Made by a program: the position numbers and the translations under genes | The notes under the pieces: generated by a model | Databases searched by the model: none | Told to the model about the DNA's origin: nothing | Seen by the model: the letters and a program-made list of their open reading frames with translations, nothing else | Assembly: GCF_020404745.1 (NCBI RefSeq) | Contig: NZ_JAIZAP010000022.1 | Coordinates: 18,106-82,105, forward strand | Reading direction: 5' to 3' | Length of the DNA: 64,000 bases | Source: Aquibacillus saliphilus | GTDB taxonomy: Bacteria > Bacillota > Bacilli > Bacillales > Amphibacillaceae | Shown here: piece by piece, positions 43,870-52,251 of the stretch | Numbering within the stretch: the first letter of the stretch is position 1 | How the letters are laid out: the number at the start of each line of letters is the position of its first letter

Positions 43870-43892
43870 TATAATTTGTTCTTTATAAAGAA
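43870..43892 (+). promoter_or_regulatory. Promoter region of the second lasso unit with SinR-like operator
   Basis: TATAAT (43870-43875) is followed directly by the exact palindrome TTCTTTATAAAGAA (43879-43892), itself preceded by G. TTGACA at 43835 is too far from TATAAT (29 bases) but could pair with TAAGTT at 43858. The 20-mer 43876-43895 is identical to the one in the eps promoter. The synthetase gene starts 130 bases further on. Confidence 0.6.
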
Positions 43893-44021
43893 TTAAAAGT
43901 CATATTAACTACTGAAAATTAGTTTCTTAAATAAATGACCATACCTTAGGGGAAGACTTTCTGGAAAAATGTTCTCTATAAAGAAAAAACATTTGATTAT
44001 TAAATGCTATAGGAGGAAATT

Positions 44022-45974
44022 ATGAGTGCAATCGTTGGTATCCATAACAGTAATCATGAACCTGTAGCTGTAGAATATATGCAAAATATGATGAAATCCC
44101 TGAAGAAGTATCCCGCTAAAGACATTCAAATCTGGAACAATAAAAATACCTTCTTCGGTTGTCATGCACAGTGGATTACACCGGAGTCGATTGGAGAACG
44201 ATTACCATATCATGATTATGAAAGACAGCTAGCAATTACAGCTGACGTAATCATTGATAATCGAGAAGAGTTATTTAATAGATTGCAAGTGAATCAAACA
44301 GATAGAAAGTCAATACCAGATAGCGAACTAATTTTATTAGCTTACCATAAGTGGGGCGACGAGGTACCAAAGCATCTCGATGGTGATTTCGCTTTTATGA
44401 TATGGGATGAGAAAAAGCAGAAGTTATTTGGAGCTAGAGACTTCTCTGGTGCAAGGACTCTTTATTTTCATCATGACCATAGACGGTTCGCATTTTCAAC
44501 AACAATAGAACCATTGTTTACACTTCCTTACATAAAAAAGAAGTTAAACGAAGATTGGCTGGCTGAATTCCTTGCAATACCAACGATTGTTGAATCGGTA
44601 GACATGTCGACCACGGTATATAAATCGATCTCTCAAATTCCTCCTTCCCATACCATCACTGTAGTTGATGAGAAAGTTACTGTTTCAAGGTATTGCACGA
44701 TAGAAGTCAAGAAAGGGATAAAACTTGGGTCAAATGAGGAGTATGAGGAAGCATTTCGGGATGTTTTTCAAAAAGCAATTAGTGCTAGGACGCGAACACA
44801 CGGGCAAGTAGGATCACATTTGAGTGGCGGCTTGGATTCTGGATCAGTTGTTAGCTTTGCTTCAAAAAACCTTATAAAACAAAATAAAAAGTTACACACG
44901 TATAGTTACTTACCAGAAGATAGTTTTACAGATTGGACACCGAAATATTATCAAGCTGACGAAAGTTCGTTGGTAAAAGAAACAGTGAATTATGTAGGTA
45001 ATATTTCAGATAATTATTTAAGATTTGAAGGTATGGATCCTTTTACTGAAGTAGATGATTTCATTGAGCTAATGGAAATGCCTTACAAGTTTTTCGAAAA
45101 CTCATTTTGGTTAAAAGGTATCAATGAAACAGCTAATAAACAAGGGATTAAGGTTCTATTAAATGGTGCAAGAGGAAATCACTCGATTTCTTGGGGTTCA
45201 TGGAAGTTGAACATTAACTATTACACTTCACTATTTAAGAAACTGAAATGGTTAAAGCTTAATAGTCAACTAGACTACTACACTAAAAATTATCATACGG
45301 GGAAGTCAAATATGCTTCCTATTATTACAAAACAAGCAATTCCAACGTCAGTGAATTGGAATAAAAAAAATCATCAATTTAGAAATGAATTTCCTACTAT
45401 TATTAATCCGTCATTTGCTAACAAAACGAATGTAGTTGAAAGGCTTAAGCAATATGGACTTGATCCAAAATCAGGGCCCGTTGAGAACTTAACAAAATAT
45501 AGGAATAACTACTACAAGCAACTACATGCTTGGAATAAAAGCGGAGTTGCAGAAACAAAGTTATCTTTGCGTTACTCATTGTGGAATCGTGACCCAACAA
45601 ACGATATTAATGTTATCCGTTTTTGTTTAGCTATACCGGAAGAACAATATGTTCTAAATGGAATGGAACGTTCATTTATTAGAAGGGCTACAAAAAACTT
45701 TCTTCCAGATAAGGTGAGACTTAACTATCATACACGGGGGATTCAAGGGGCAGATACAATTCACCGTATTGCTAAACATTGGGACTGCTTTATAGATGAA
45801 TTACAACAATTAAGCAATGACTCTCTAGTTTCTGAATTTATAGATTTGAACGTGATTAGAAATTGCTTATCAAGGATAGGGACTAAACCACGGCAGGAAT
45901 TAATAGTTGAAAATGATTTTAAGGTTCTAACTCGTAGTTTAATTGTGTACCGATTTTTGAAGAATATTGGCTGA
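44022..45974 (+). CDS. Lasso peptide macrolactam synthetase C2 (asparagine synthetase-like)
   Basis: A 650-residue paralogue of C1, alike along its full length (CHAQWITPES, DGDFAFMIWDEK, GARDFSG, SGGLDSGS, EMPYKFFENS.W.KGI, LSLRYS.WNRDPTND, RRATK, RGIQGAD). Residue 2 is again Ser, so no glutaminase activity. The PP-loop has SGGLDSGS (Gly for the second Ser). It forms the isopeptide ring of the precursor encoded 18 bases downstream. ATAGGAGGAAATT precedes ATG. A duplicated synthetase dedicated to each precursor is inferred from gene pairing. Confidence 0.88.
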   Translation: MSAIVGIHNSNHEPVAVEYMQNMMKSLKKYPAKDIQIWNNKNTFFGCHAQWITPESIGERLPYHDYERQLAITADVIIDNREELFNRLQVNQTDRKSIPDSELILLAYHKWGDEVPKHLDGDFAFMIWDEKKQKLFGARDFSGARTLYFHHDHRRFAFSTTIEPLFTLPYIKKKLNEDWLAEFLAIPTIVESVDMSTTVYKSISQIPPSHTITVVDEKVTVSRYCTIEVKKGIKLGSNEEYEEAFRDVFQKAISARTRTHGQVGSHLSGGLDSGSVVSFASKNLIKQNKKLHTYSYLPEDSFTDWTPKYYQADESSLVKETVNYVGNISDNYLRFEGMDPFTEVDDFIELMEMPYKFFENSFWLKGINETANKQGIKVLLNGARGNHSISWGSWKLNINYYTSLFKKLKWLKLNSQLDYYTKNYHTGKSNMLPIITKQAIPTSVNWNKKNHQFRNEFPTIINPSFANKTNVVERLKQYGLDPKSGPVENLTKYRNNYYKQLHAWNKSGVAETKLSLRYSLWNRDPTNDINVIRFCLAIPEEQYVLNGMERSFIRRATKNFLPDKVRLNYHTRGIQGADTIHRIAKHWDCFIDELQQLSNDSLVSEFIDLNVIRNCLSRIGTKPRQELIVENDFKVLTRSLIVYRFLKNIG

Positions 45975-45992
45975 TTGGGGGAGGTGATAATA

Positions 45993-46148
45993 ATGAAAAG
46001 AGAGTGGAAAAAGCCATTGTTAGAAGTTCTTGATGTAAGCATGACAATGAACGGACCAGGAAATGCAAACGCGGATTGCTTTGATGTTTCGGAGGGTAAG
46101 GATGAAACACACGAAGGAAGATCTAACGCGAGTTGTTTAGGTAGTTAA
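45993..46148 (+). CDS. Lasso peptide precursor A2 (paeninodin family), two cysteines
   Basis: 51 residues after GGGGGAGGTGATAATA. The leader MKREWKKPLLEVLDVSMTM matches that of A1 (W-x-x-P-x-L-E-V-L-[ED]-[IV]-x-M-T-M). The core by analogy begins NGPGNANAD, placing the ring on Asp9 (or Gly1-Asp8 if cut one residue later). It is long, about 32 residues, with Cys at core positions 10 and 29, and ends CLGS, again with a terminal Ser that may be phosphorylated. The two Cys could form a disulfide between ring-proximal loop and tail, rare among lasso peptides. Product and role are unknown. Confidence 0.82.
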   Translation: MKREWKKPLLEVLDVSMTMNGPGNANADCFDVSEGKDETHEGRSNASCLGS

Positions 46149-46171
46149 TTTTTTGTTTGAACATTTACTTA

Positions 46172-46203
46172 ACCCTTATACATTAAAGTATAAGGGTCTT
46201 TAT
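46172..46203 (+). terminator. Terminator/attenuator between precursor A2 and the kinase
   Basis: ACCCTTATAC (46172-46181) pairs exactly with GTATAAGGGT (46188-46197), loop ATTAAA, followed by CTTTATT. No promoter is evident before the next gene, so partial read-through would give excess precursor over processing enzymes. The stem is nearly the same sequence as in the A1 terminator. Confidence 0.82.
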
Positions 46204-46225
46204 TAAACTATAGGGGAGCATGTTG

Positions 46226-47161
46226 ATGATAATCTCAGAGAAGAAACAGGCTTACAAAGTCTTCGGGTTAGCTGTATCAAGTGAATACCACCTACCGGAG
46301 TTACAACAAGTTAGCATAAAAGAAGATTTAGTGGATGTCACAATTACCAAAACTGATTTATCAGTAACTTGGTTTGAACTAGCTGAACCAAACAATTATT
46401 TTATTGTTAAGAAAGATTTTATTTTATTTCAAATACCTGAAGTGGCCATTTTTTTAATTGAGAATGGAAAAAAGATTACTGTTTCACCCATGGTAGGTTT
46501 TGATGAAGACCAAATTCGTCTCTACCTACTAGGAACTTGTATGGGAGCACTTTTAATGCAAAGAAAAATCCTTCCTTTACATGGTAGTGCGATAGCTATT
46601 GATGGTAAAGCCTATGCCATTGTTGGTGATTCAGGTGCAGGGAAATCAACCCTAGCATCAGCATTCCTAAAAAGAGGATTCCAGTTGCTAAGTGATGACG
46701 TAATTCCAGTTACGCTATCTGACCAAAATGTTCCGATTGTAACGCCTGCATATCCACAACAAAAGTTATGGCAAGAAAGTTTGAATGAGTTTGGAATGAA
46801 ATCGACCCAGCTACGTCCAATTATTGATCGAGAGACTAAGTTTGCTGTCCCGGTTTTAGACCAATTCGCTCAAGAACCGATCCCGCTTGCAGGTGTTATT
46901 GAATTAGTTAAAACAGAAACTGAAGAAATCAAAATACGACCAGTTCTTGCCCTCGAACGACTTCATACCTTATTTGTTCACACGTACCGCAACTTTTTGA
47001 TCAACAGGTCGGGTTTAATGGAATGGCATTTTGATACTACAACTAAGATTGCTAATAAAATCGATTTATTTCGCTTAGAACGACCTACATCGTGTTTCAC
47101 GGCCCATGAATTAACGGATGTCATTTTGTCTGAGATAAAAAAGGAGGAACCAAGTTTATGA
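46226..47161 (+). CDS. HPr kinase-like lasso peptide tailoring kinase (PadeK-like)
   Basis: A 311-residue homologue of HPr kinase/phosphorylase without the N-terminal HprK domain. Walker A is GDSGAGKST (134-142) and LSDDVIPV (155-162) matches the Asp-containing loop after it; LPLHGSAIAIDGKAY precedes the P-loop. In the paeninodin cluster such a kinase phosphorylates the C-terminal Ser of the precursor. Both A1 and A2 end in Ser. GGGGAG places the start at ATG 46226 rather than the ATG at 46220. It overlaps the next gene by four bases. Confidence 0.85.
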   Translation: MIISEKKQAYKVFGLAVSSEYHLPELQQVSIKEDLVDVTITKTDLSVTWFELAEPNNYFIVKKDFILFQIPEVAIFLIENGKKITVSPMVGFDEDQIRLYLLGTCMGALLMQRKILPLHGSAIAIDGKAYAIVGDSGAGKSTLASAFLKRGFQLLSDDVIPVTLSDQNVPIVTPAYPQQKLWQESLNEFGMKSTQLRPIIDRETKFAVPVLDQFAQEPIPLAGVIELVKTETEEIKIRPVLALERLHTLFVHTYRNFLINRSGLMEWHFDTTTKIANKIDLFRLERPTSCFTAHELTDVILSEIKKEEPSL

Positions 47162-47448
47162 TTGAAAATCAAGTTGTTTCGGTTAGTCAGGTTGTTAAAC
47201 AAAATGAGGGCAACATCGTTAGTGACATGGATGGAGAAAAAGTCATGTTAAGTATTAACAAAGGTAAGTACTATAACTTAGGTGAAATGGGTGGAGAAAT
47301 ATGGGATCAGATTAAGGAACCCACGTCCGTTAAGGAATTGATTGAATCATTACTTGCTCAGTATGATGTTGAAGAAAGTGAATGTCGGGATCAGGTCATT
47401 TCGTTCTTAGGTATGTTGGCAAGTGAAGAATTAATTCAACTATCATAA
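47158..47448 (+). CDS. PqqD-like lasso leader-binding protein (B1)
   Basis: A 96-residue RiPP recognition element. The PqqD pattern is clear: VVKQNEGNIVSDMDGEKVML, LNKGKYYNLG-type strand (SINKGKYYNLGEMGGEIWDQI) and a C-terminal helical part with VKELIESLLAQYDVEE. It binds the leader of the precursors and hands them to the B2 peptidase. It starts inside the end of the kinase gene (ATGA overlap) with GGAGG upstream. One B1 presumably serves both precursors, since their leaders share the same W-x-x-P-x-L motif. Confidence 0.9.
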   Translation: MIENQVVSVSQVVKQNEGNIVSDMDGEKVMLSINKGKYYNLGEMGGEIWDQIKEPTSVKELIESLLAQYDVEESECRDQVISFLGMLASEELIQLS

Positions 47449-47467
47449 TTAAGGAAGGAACTAAGAA

Positions 47468-47932
47468 ATGAGGAAGTTTAAGACTTTTTTATTATTGGAT
47501 CGAAAACTAAAACTACTATTATTTGAATCTTATTTTTACTTAGGCTGGGCTCGGATATTAAAAAGCGTACCTTTTTCAAAGGTAGCTCCTTCCTTGGGAA
47601 TTCAAATGCAAGAGACCACGACCAATAATGACTTTGCAAACAAACAATTGTTAAGCAGTGTATCTCAGGCAATCCACATGATGAGTCGTTACACTTTTTG
47701 GGAGAGCCAATGTCTTGTGAAAGCAATTGCGGCAATGAAAATGTTGGAGAAACGTAATGTGGAGAGCACACTGTACTTAGGAACTGCAAAGGATGAATCC
47801 GGAAAATTGGTTGCACATGCATGGTTACGAAGTGGTTCGTATTATATTACTGGATTAGAAGTAATGAAGCAATTTACTGTCGTTAGTAAATTTGCTAAAA
47901 ATGTCTATAAAGAAGGAGAAAAATATGGATAA
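47468..47932 (+). CDS. Lasso leader peptidase (B2), transglutaminase-like
   Basis: A 154-residue cysteine protease of the lasso B2 family. The catalytic Cys is C82 in FWESQCLVKAIAAMKML and the His is H117 in LVAHAWLRSG, the standard W-x-x-x-C and H-A-W pattern; an Asp-like third residue is expected after SYYITG but is not obvious. It cuts the leader from the core so that C1 or C2 can close the ring. AAGGAAGGAACTAAGAA precedes ATG. It overlaps the next gene by eight bases. Confidence 0.9.
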   Translation: MRKFKTFLLLDRKLKLLLFESYFYLGWARILKSVPFSKVAPSLGIQMQETTTNNDFANKQLLSSVSQAIHMMSRYTFWESQCLVKAIAAMKMLEKRNVESTLYLGTAKDESGKLVAHAWLRSGSYYITGLEVMKQFTVVSKFAKNVYKEGEKYG

Positions 47933-49106
47933 CAAATTTCGTCTCGATTTAGCAGGAATACCGAAAGAATTGCTTTTAATCCTCGAATTGCTGAAAAGGG
48001 ACGAGTATGCCCCTCTAAATGAACCCCAATTGTTAATAGATATCGACTGGAAGTTATTTATCAATCTAGTGAATCATCATCGTCTTTATCCCTCTTTATA
48101 TCGTAAATTAAAGTTAGTAGAAAATGGCCTCATTCCAGAGTACGTTATTGAAAGTATTGAACAAAGTTATAAGCAAAATACATTTCAAATGTTGTTACTT
48201 AGTGCCGAAATGGAGCAAGTCAGTAAGTTATTTAATGAAGAAAAAATCAGGTCTCTGTTTCTAAAAGGCCCAATGCTTGCACATGAGCTATACGGTGATG
48301 TTTCTCTTCGAACCTCGAGTGACTTAGATATTCTAATTCCACTCAATAAACTAGAGAATGCGGAAAGACTGCTTGAGAATCTAGGGTATGAAAAGGACGA
48401 TTATATCCAAACCGTGTTGAACGATTGGAAATGGCGTCACCACCATGTTACTTATATTCATCCACAAAAAAGAATGAAACTAGAAATACATTGGAGATTA
48501 AATCCAGGACCAAGTAAAGAACCGAACTTTGAACAGTTGTGGGAACGGAAAAACAGAAGCTCACTTACCAGTTATCCCGTCTATCTACTAGGTAAAGAGG
48601 ACTTATTTTTACTACTCGTTTCTCATGGTGCTAGGCACGGTTGGTCCAGATTACGCTGGTTGCTCGATATTAAAGAACTGGTAAAACAAGACTTGGATTG
48701 GGATAAAGTTCGCCAACTAGTAAAAACATACCATTTTCAGCAGGAAGGTGGTCAGTCGCTGATTTTATCCTCCCAACTGTTGGATTCAAAGATTAGTAAT
48801 AAGATGACCCCTTTGATTTCAAAGAAAAAACCAGGTGAAGTGGCACAAAAAGCCACATTTTATTTTAGACAAAGGGTCAGCTTACATAACAACCCAGTCC
48901 CAAAAGAAATAGCTGTATATCATAAACGCTATTTATTTTCATTAATGTCATTTCAACAAAAAATAGTGTTTATTTTAACTTTTCTGCATCCGTATCCAGA
49001 GGATGCGCAGACATTGTCATTACCAAAAAAGTTCCATTTCCTTTACTTTCCACTGAGACCTTTTTTATGGGCATGGAGAAAAACGAAGAAAGATGCTTTA
49101 TCCTAG
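47925..49106 (+). CDS. Nucleotidyltransferase family protein of lasso cluster
   Basis: A 393-residue protein of the NTP_transf_5 family found in Bacillales lasso clusters. FLKGPMLAHELYGDVSLRTSSDLDILI carries the hG[GS]-x-D-x-D metal-binding pattern (D-x-D in SDLDIL). Later segments (HVTYIHPQKRMKLEIHWRL, LLVSHGARHGWSRLRWLLDIKEL) are typical too. Its biochemical role in lasso biosynthesis is not settled to my knowledge; modification of the peptide is a possibility. AAGGAG sets the start at ATG 47925, overlapping B2; the frame extends upstream to 47892. Confidence 0.85.
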   Translation: MDNKFRLDLAGIPKELLLILELLKRDEYAPLNEPQLLIDIDWKLFINLVNHHRLYPSLYRKLKLVENGLIPEYVIESIEQSYKQNTFQMLLLSAEMEQVSKLFNEEKIRSLFLKGPMLAHELYGDVSLRTSSDLDILIPLNKLENAERLLENLGYEKDDYIQTVLNDWKWRHHHVTYIHPQKRMKLEIHWRLNPGPSKEPNFEQLWERKNRSSLTSYPVYLLGKEDLFLLLVSHGARHGWSRLRWLLDIKELVKQDLDWDKVRQLVKTYHFQQEGGQSLILSSQLLDSKISNKMTPLISKKKPGEVAQKATFYFRQRVSLHNNPVPKEIAVYHKRYLFSLMSFQQKIVFILTFLHPYPEDAQTLSLPKKFHFLYFPLRPFLWAWRKTKKDALS

Positions 49107-49118
49107 GGGGACAATCAA

Positions 49119-50918
49119 ATGCAACATATCTTGTATTTCTTAAAGCAAATTCATGCATATTCCGGTAAGATTCTTTACATAAATATGTTTGCAATGATGG
49201 GAATTAGTTTACTAGAGGGGGTTGGTATCCTTCTGCTTGTTCCGATGATTAGTATAAGCGGGATTGTTGATTTAGGTACAGGGGCAATCCCTATTGTCGG
49301 TAATCTGTTTAGTTTTTTGGAGGGGATACCAAGTTCAATCGCTCTTCCTTCAATATTAGCTGTTTATGTTTTAATTGTCATAAGCCAAAATGTGATGAAT
49401 AGGCAAATATCAGTAAAAAACACGATAATTCAACAAGGGTTTTTAAGGCACGTACGAATAGAAACATACAGTTCTTTACTACGTTCTAATTGGGATTTTT
49501 ACATTAAAAAGAGGAAATCTGATTTAATTAACTTATTAACATCAGAGATTGCACGCGCGAGTGCAGGAACGAATTCGTTTTTGCAATTTGTGGCTTCACT
49601 GGTCTTTACTGTAATCCAAATCGGACTGGCCTTTGTGCTCTCACCAAATATAACTGTTTTTGTATTGTTGTGTGGTTTAATGCTGATCTTTTTTAATCGT
49701 AAATTTCTTGCTCGTTCACTAGAACTTGGAAATAAAAACTATGAGTTAGGAAGAAATTACTTGGCTGGAATAACGGATCAAATGAATGGAATTAAAGATA
49801 TAAAGAGTAATACCCTAGAAGAATCAAGATTGGACTGGTTTAGCTCAATAACTAAACGAATACAAACAGAACAAGTCGAATACACGAAACTTAGAAGTAC
49901 CTCTCAGTTATATTACAAAGTTGCTTCAGCGATACTAATTGCAGGATTCATATTTATTGCTATAAATATGTTTAGCGCGCAGGCAGGGCAACTAATGTTA
50001 GTGATTGTAATATTCTCAAGGCTGTGGCCGAGAGTTGCTGGTATTCAGGCTTCACTCGAACAGATCGCGACCATGTTACCTGCATTTAAAGCAGTTAAAG
50101 CCTTACAACAAGAATGTAGGGTTTCTCAAGAATTTACAAGTAAATCAGACAAATCGATTAAACCGCTTGAGATTAAAAAAGGGATTTTCTGTGAGAATAT
50201 TAGTTTTAAATATAATCAAGATACGGAAAAGTATGCTTTAAATAATGTTAATCTTTCTATCCCATCAAACCAAATGACGGCTTTTGTTGGCAAATCAGGA
50301 GCTGGGAAGAGCACGTTAATTGATTTATTGATGGGCTTAAACCAACCGCAAAAAGGACGGGTGCTGATTGATGACGCCTTATTAACAAGTGATAATTTAG
50401 TCGCTTTAAGGAAATCGATTAGTTATGTAGCACAGGAACCGTTTTTATTTAATACGAGCATTAAAGAGAACTTAACACTAGTAGTGCCGGATGCAACAGA
50501 GGAGCAGTTATGGTCAGCGTTGGAGTTTTCTTCGGCTGCTGAATTCGTTAGCAAGCTTCCAGACGGATTGGATAGTTTAATAGGCGATCGAGGAGTTAAA
50601 TTGTCAGGTGGAGAGAGGCAACGGCTTGTTTTAGCCCGTGCTATTTTACGGAGTCCTTCGATATTAGTGCTTGATGAAGCAACGAGTGCACTCGATACGG
50701 ATAATGAGGCTAAAATTCAAGAAGCACTAGAGAGGCTTAAAGGAAAGATGACAATTATTGTAATAGCACACCGGCTGTCGACAATCCGAAACGCTGATCA
50801 AGTTGTCGTACTAGATCAGGGAGAAATAATTCAAACTGGTGAGTTTGCCCAGCTTGCTAATGAGAAGCGAAGTATGTTTAGTCATTTGTTAAGAAACCAA
50901 ATGGAGGCAACAAACTAA
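49119..50918 (+). CDS. ABC transporter, lasso peptide exporter (D)
   Basis: A 599-residue ABC exporter half. Membrane domain about 15-310; NBD with Walker A GKSGAGKST, signature LSGGERQRLVLARAIL, Walker B ILVLDEATSALD and H-loop VIAHRLST. In lasso clusters this protein exports the mature peptide and gives the producer immunity. CTAGGGGGACAATCAA precedes ATG 13 bases after the previous stop. It is not closely alike to the 39307 ABC flippase outside the conserved ATPase blocks, so the two have separate tasks. Confidence 0.88.
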   Translation: MQHILYFLKQIHAYSGKILYINMFAMMGISLLEGVGILLLVPMISISGIVDLGTGAIPIVGNLFSFLEGIPSSIALPSILAVYVLIVISQNVMNRQISVKNTIIQQGFLRHVRIETYSSLLRSNWDFYIKKRKSDLINLLTSEIARASAGTNSFLQFVASLVFTVIQIGLAFVLSPNITVFVLLCGLMLIFFNRKFLARSLELGNKNYELGRNYLAGITDQMNGIKDIKSNTLEESRLDWFSSITKRIQTEQVEYTKLRSTSQLYYKVASAILIAGFIFIAINMFSAQAGQLMLVIVIFSRLWPRVAGIQASLEQIATMLPAFKAVKALQQECRVSQEFTSKSDKSIKPLEIKKGIFCENISFKYNQDTEKYALNNVNLSIPSNQMTAFVGKSGAGKSTLIDLLMGLNQPQKGRVLIDDALLTSDNLVALRKSISYVAQEPFLFNTSIKENLTLVVPDATEEQLWSALEFSSAAEFVSKLPDGLDSLIGDRGVKLSGGERQRLVLARAILRSPSILVLDEATSALDTDNEAKIQEALERLKGKMTIIVIAHRLSTIRNADQVVVLDQGEIIQTGEFAQLANEKRSMFSHLLRNQMEATN

Positions 50919-50946
50919 AAACACTCACTTTGGTGGGTGTTTTTTG
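50918..50946 (+). terminator. Terminator closing the lasso cluster
   Basis: ACACTCAC (50921-50928) pairs with GTGGGTGT (50933-50940, one G-T pair), followed by TTTTT. Confidence 0.85.
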
Positions 50947-50983
50947 TCGTATGTATAAATGACTATGTTGGAGAGGGATTAGA

Positions 50984-51958
50984 ATGAAGAAGGTAGGTAC
51001 GATTATGGTCGGTCTCATACTATTATTTATTGTTCTATTTGGTTACACAATTTGGGACAATAACCGGATAAAAGTAGTCGAGCAAGAAATAGTAATAGAA
51101 GATTTATCAGATCAGTTGGAAGGTTTTTTAATCCTACAAGTGAGCGATTTACATGAAAAAGAATTCGGAAATAATCAAAAAAAATTGATAGAGAAGATCA
51201 ATCGAATTGATTATGACGCGATAGCTTTTACCGGTGATATGCTAGATGGTATTCAAAATACAAATTATCAGCGGTTCCATTCATTATTAGAAGGAATCGC
51301 TAATAAGGAAAATGCCTGGTTTGTTCCAGGCAATACTGATCCAGAAAGCTACGTTGTCACGACGAATGTTGAAAAAAGTGAGTTTATTAACGGGATGGAA
51401 GAACAAGGGGTTAAATTATTGGAAACTATTGATACAATAACTGTTGGGGATTCTGTCCTGGATTTTGTTAATTTCGAGATGGCTATCAAGGATGGTTATG
51501 TTGGCATAAATGAAGGAACCCCAAGACCTTCCTATGCTAATAATAAATTGTTTTTAAAAAATCAAGAAAGTTTGTTAGAGGAAATGAAAGTGCTGGATGA
51601 TAAAACAGCCAATGATGTATTAATAGCACTAGGCCACTATCCTGTAGTAGATGCACGGATTGACCAAATTAAAGTAGATTCTCGCTTACAAATGAGAGAC
51701 TTCGATCTTATTATGGCAGGTCACTATCATGGTGGTCAAATACGTTTGCCTTTTATAGGTGCGTTTTTTGTACCAGAAGCATGGTATCAAAATCAATTCT
51801 TCCCGCCACGAAACCGGGTGAAAGGACTATGGGAATATAAGGGTAGTAAGCAATATGTTAGTACGGGGCTCGGCAGCTCGGATGCAGTCGCGTTTTTGAA
51901 CTTTCGATTTTTAAATCCACCGGAAATCAATCTGTTAAAATTAACAAAAGGTGAGTAG
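50984..51958 (+). CDS. Membrane-anchored metallophosphoesterase, YkuE-like, altered GNHD motif
   Basis: A 324-residue calcineurin-like phosphoesterase. An N-terminal membrane helix (about 6-24) anchors it. Metal-site motifs are QVSDLHEKEFG (D-x-H), FTGDMLDG (GD), GHYP and GHYHGGQIRLP. The central GNHD motif is GNTD (in VPGNTDPES): the His that acts as catalytic acid in the family is Thr. A GGLSS-type block (TGLGSS) and the ending PEINLLKL are as in YkuE-type proteins. It probably hydrolyses phosphate esters outside the membrane, maybe at reduced rate. GGAGAGGGATTAGA precedes ATG. Not part of the lasso operon (terminator between). Confidence 0.85.
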   Translation: MKKVGTIMVGLILLFIVLFGYTIWDNNRIKVVEQEIVIEDLSDQLEGFLILQVSDLHEKEFGNNQKKLIEKINRIDYDAIAFTGDMLDGIQNTNYQRFHSLLEGIANKENAWFVPGNTDPESYVVTTNVEKSEFINGMEEQGVKLLETIDTITVGDSVLDFVNFEMAIKDGYVGINEGTPRPSYANNKLFLKNQESLLEEMKVLDDKTANDVLIALGHYPVVDARIDQIKVDSRLQMRDFDLIMAGHYHGGQIRLPFIGAFFVPEAWYQNQFFPPRNRVKGLWEYKGSKQYVSTGLGSSDAVAFLNFRFLNPPEINLLKLTKGE

Positions 51959-52251
51959 TTTTACTTTTGTTAAACTGTCTTGGGATACTATGATAGAATT
52001 CTTCGGCACTCTTTTGAAGGGATACCATTTTCTGTCTATCCTTTTAGCGTTGCTTTATGATAGATATGTCCTATATTATTTAAATGAAATTTTTCATTAT
52101 CTTAGAGGAAAATGGCAGTTTTTGTTGAAATAAAACGACAACGAATTATTTTCTTTTTTATATTTGCATGTGAATCAATTGCTAGTAATCTATGAGACTA
52201 CCAAGGATCGCAAGGTACTTTACTAATGAAATTAAGTATGAAAATGCTCTT

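Noticed and set aside
51951..52133. 60-codon frame on the + strand overlapping the end of the metallophosphoesterase gene
   Set aside because: No ribosome binding site, no recognisable family, A+T-rich intergenic composition.
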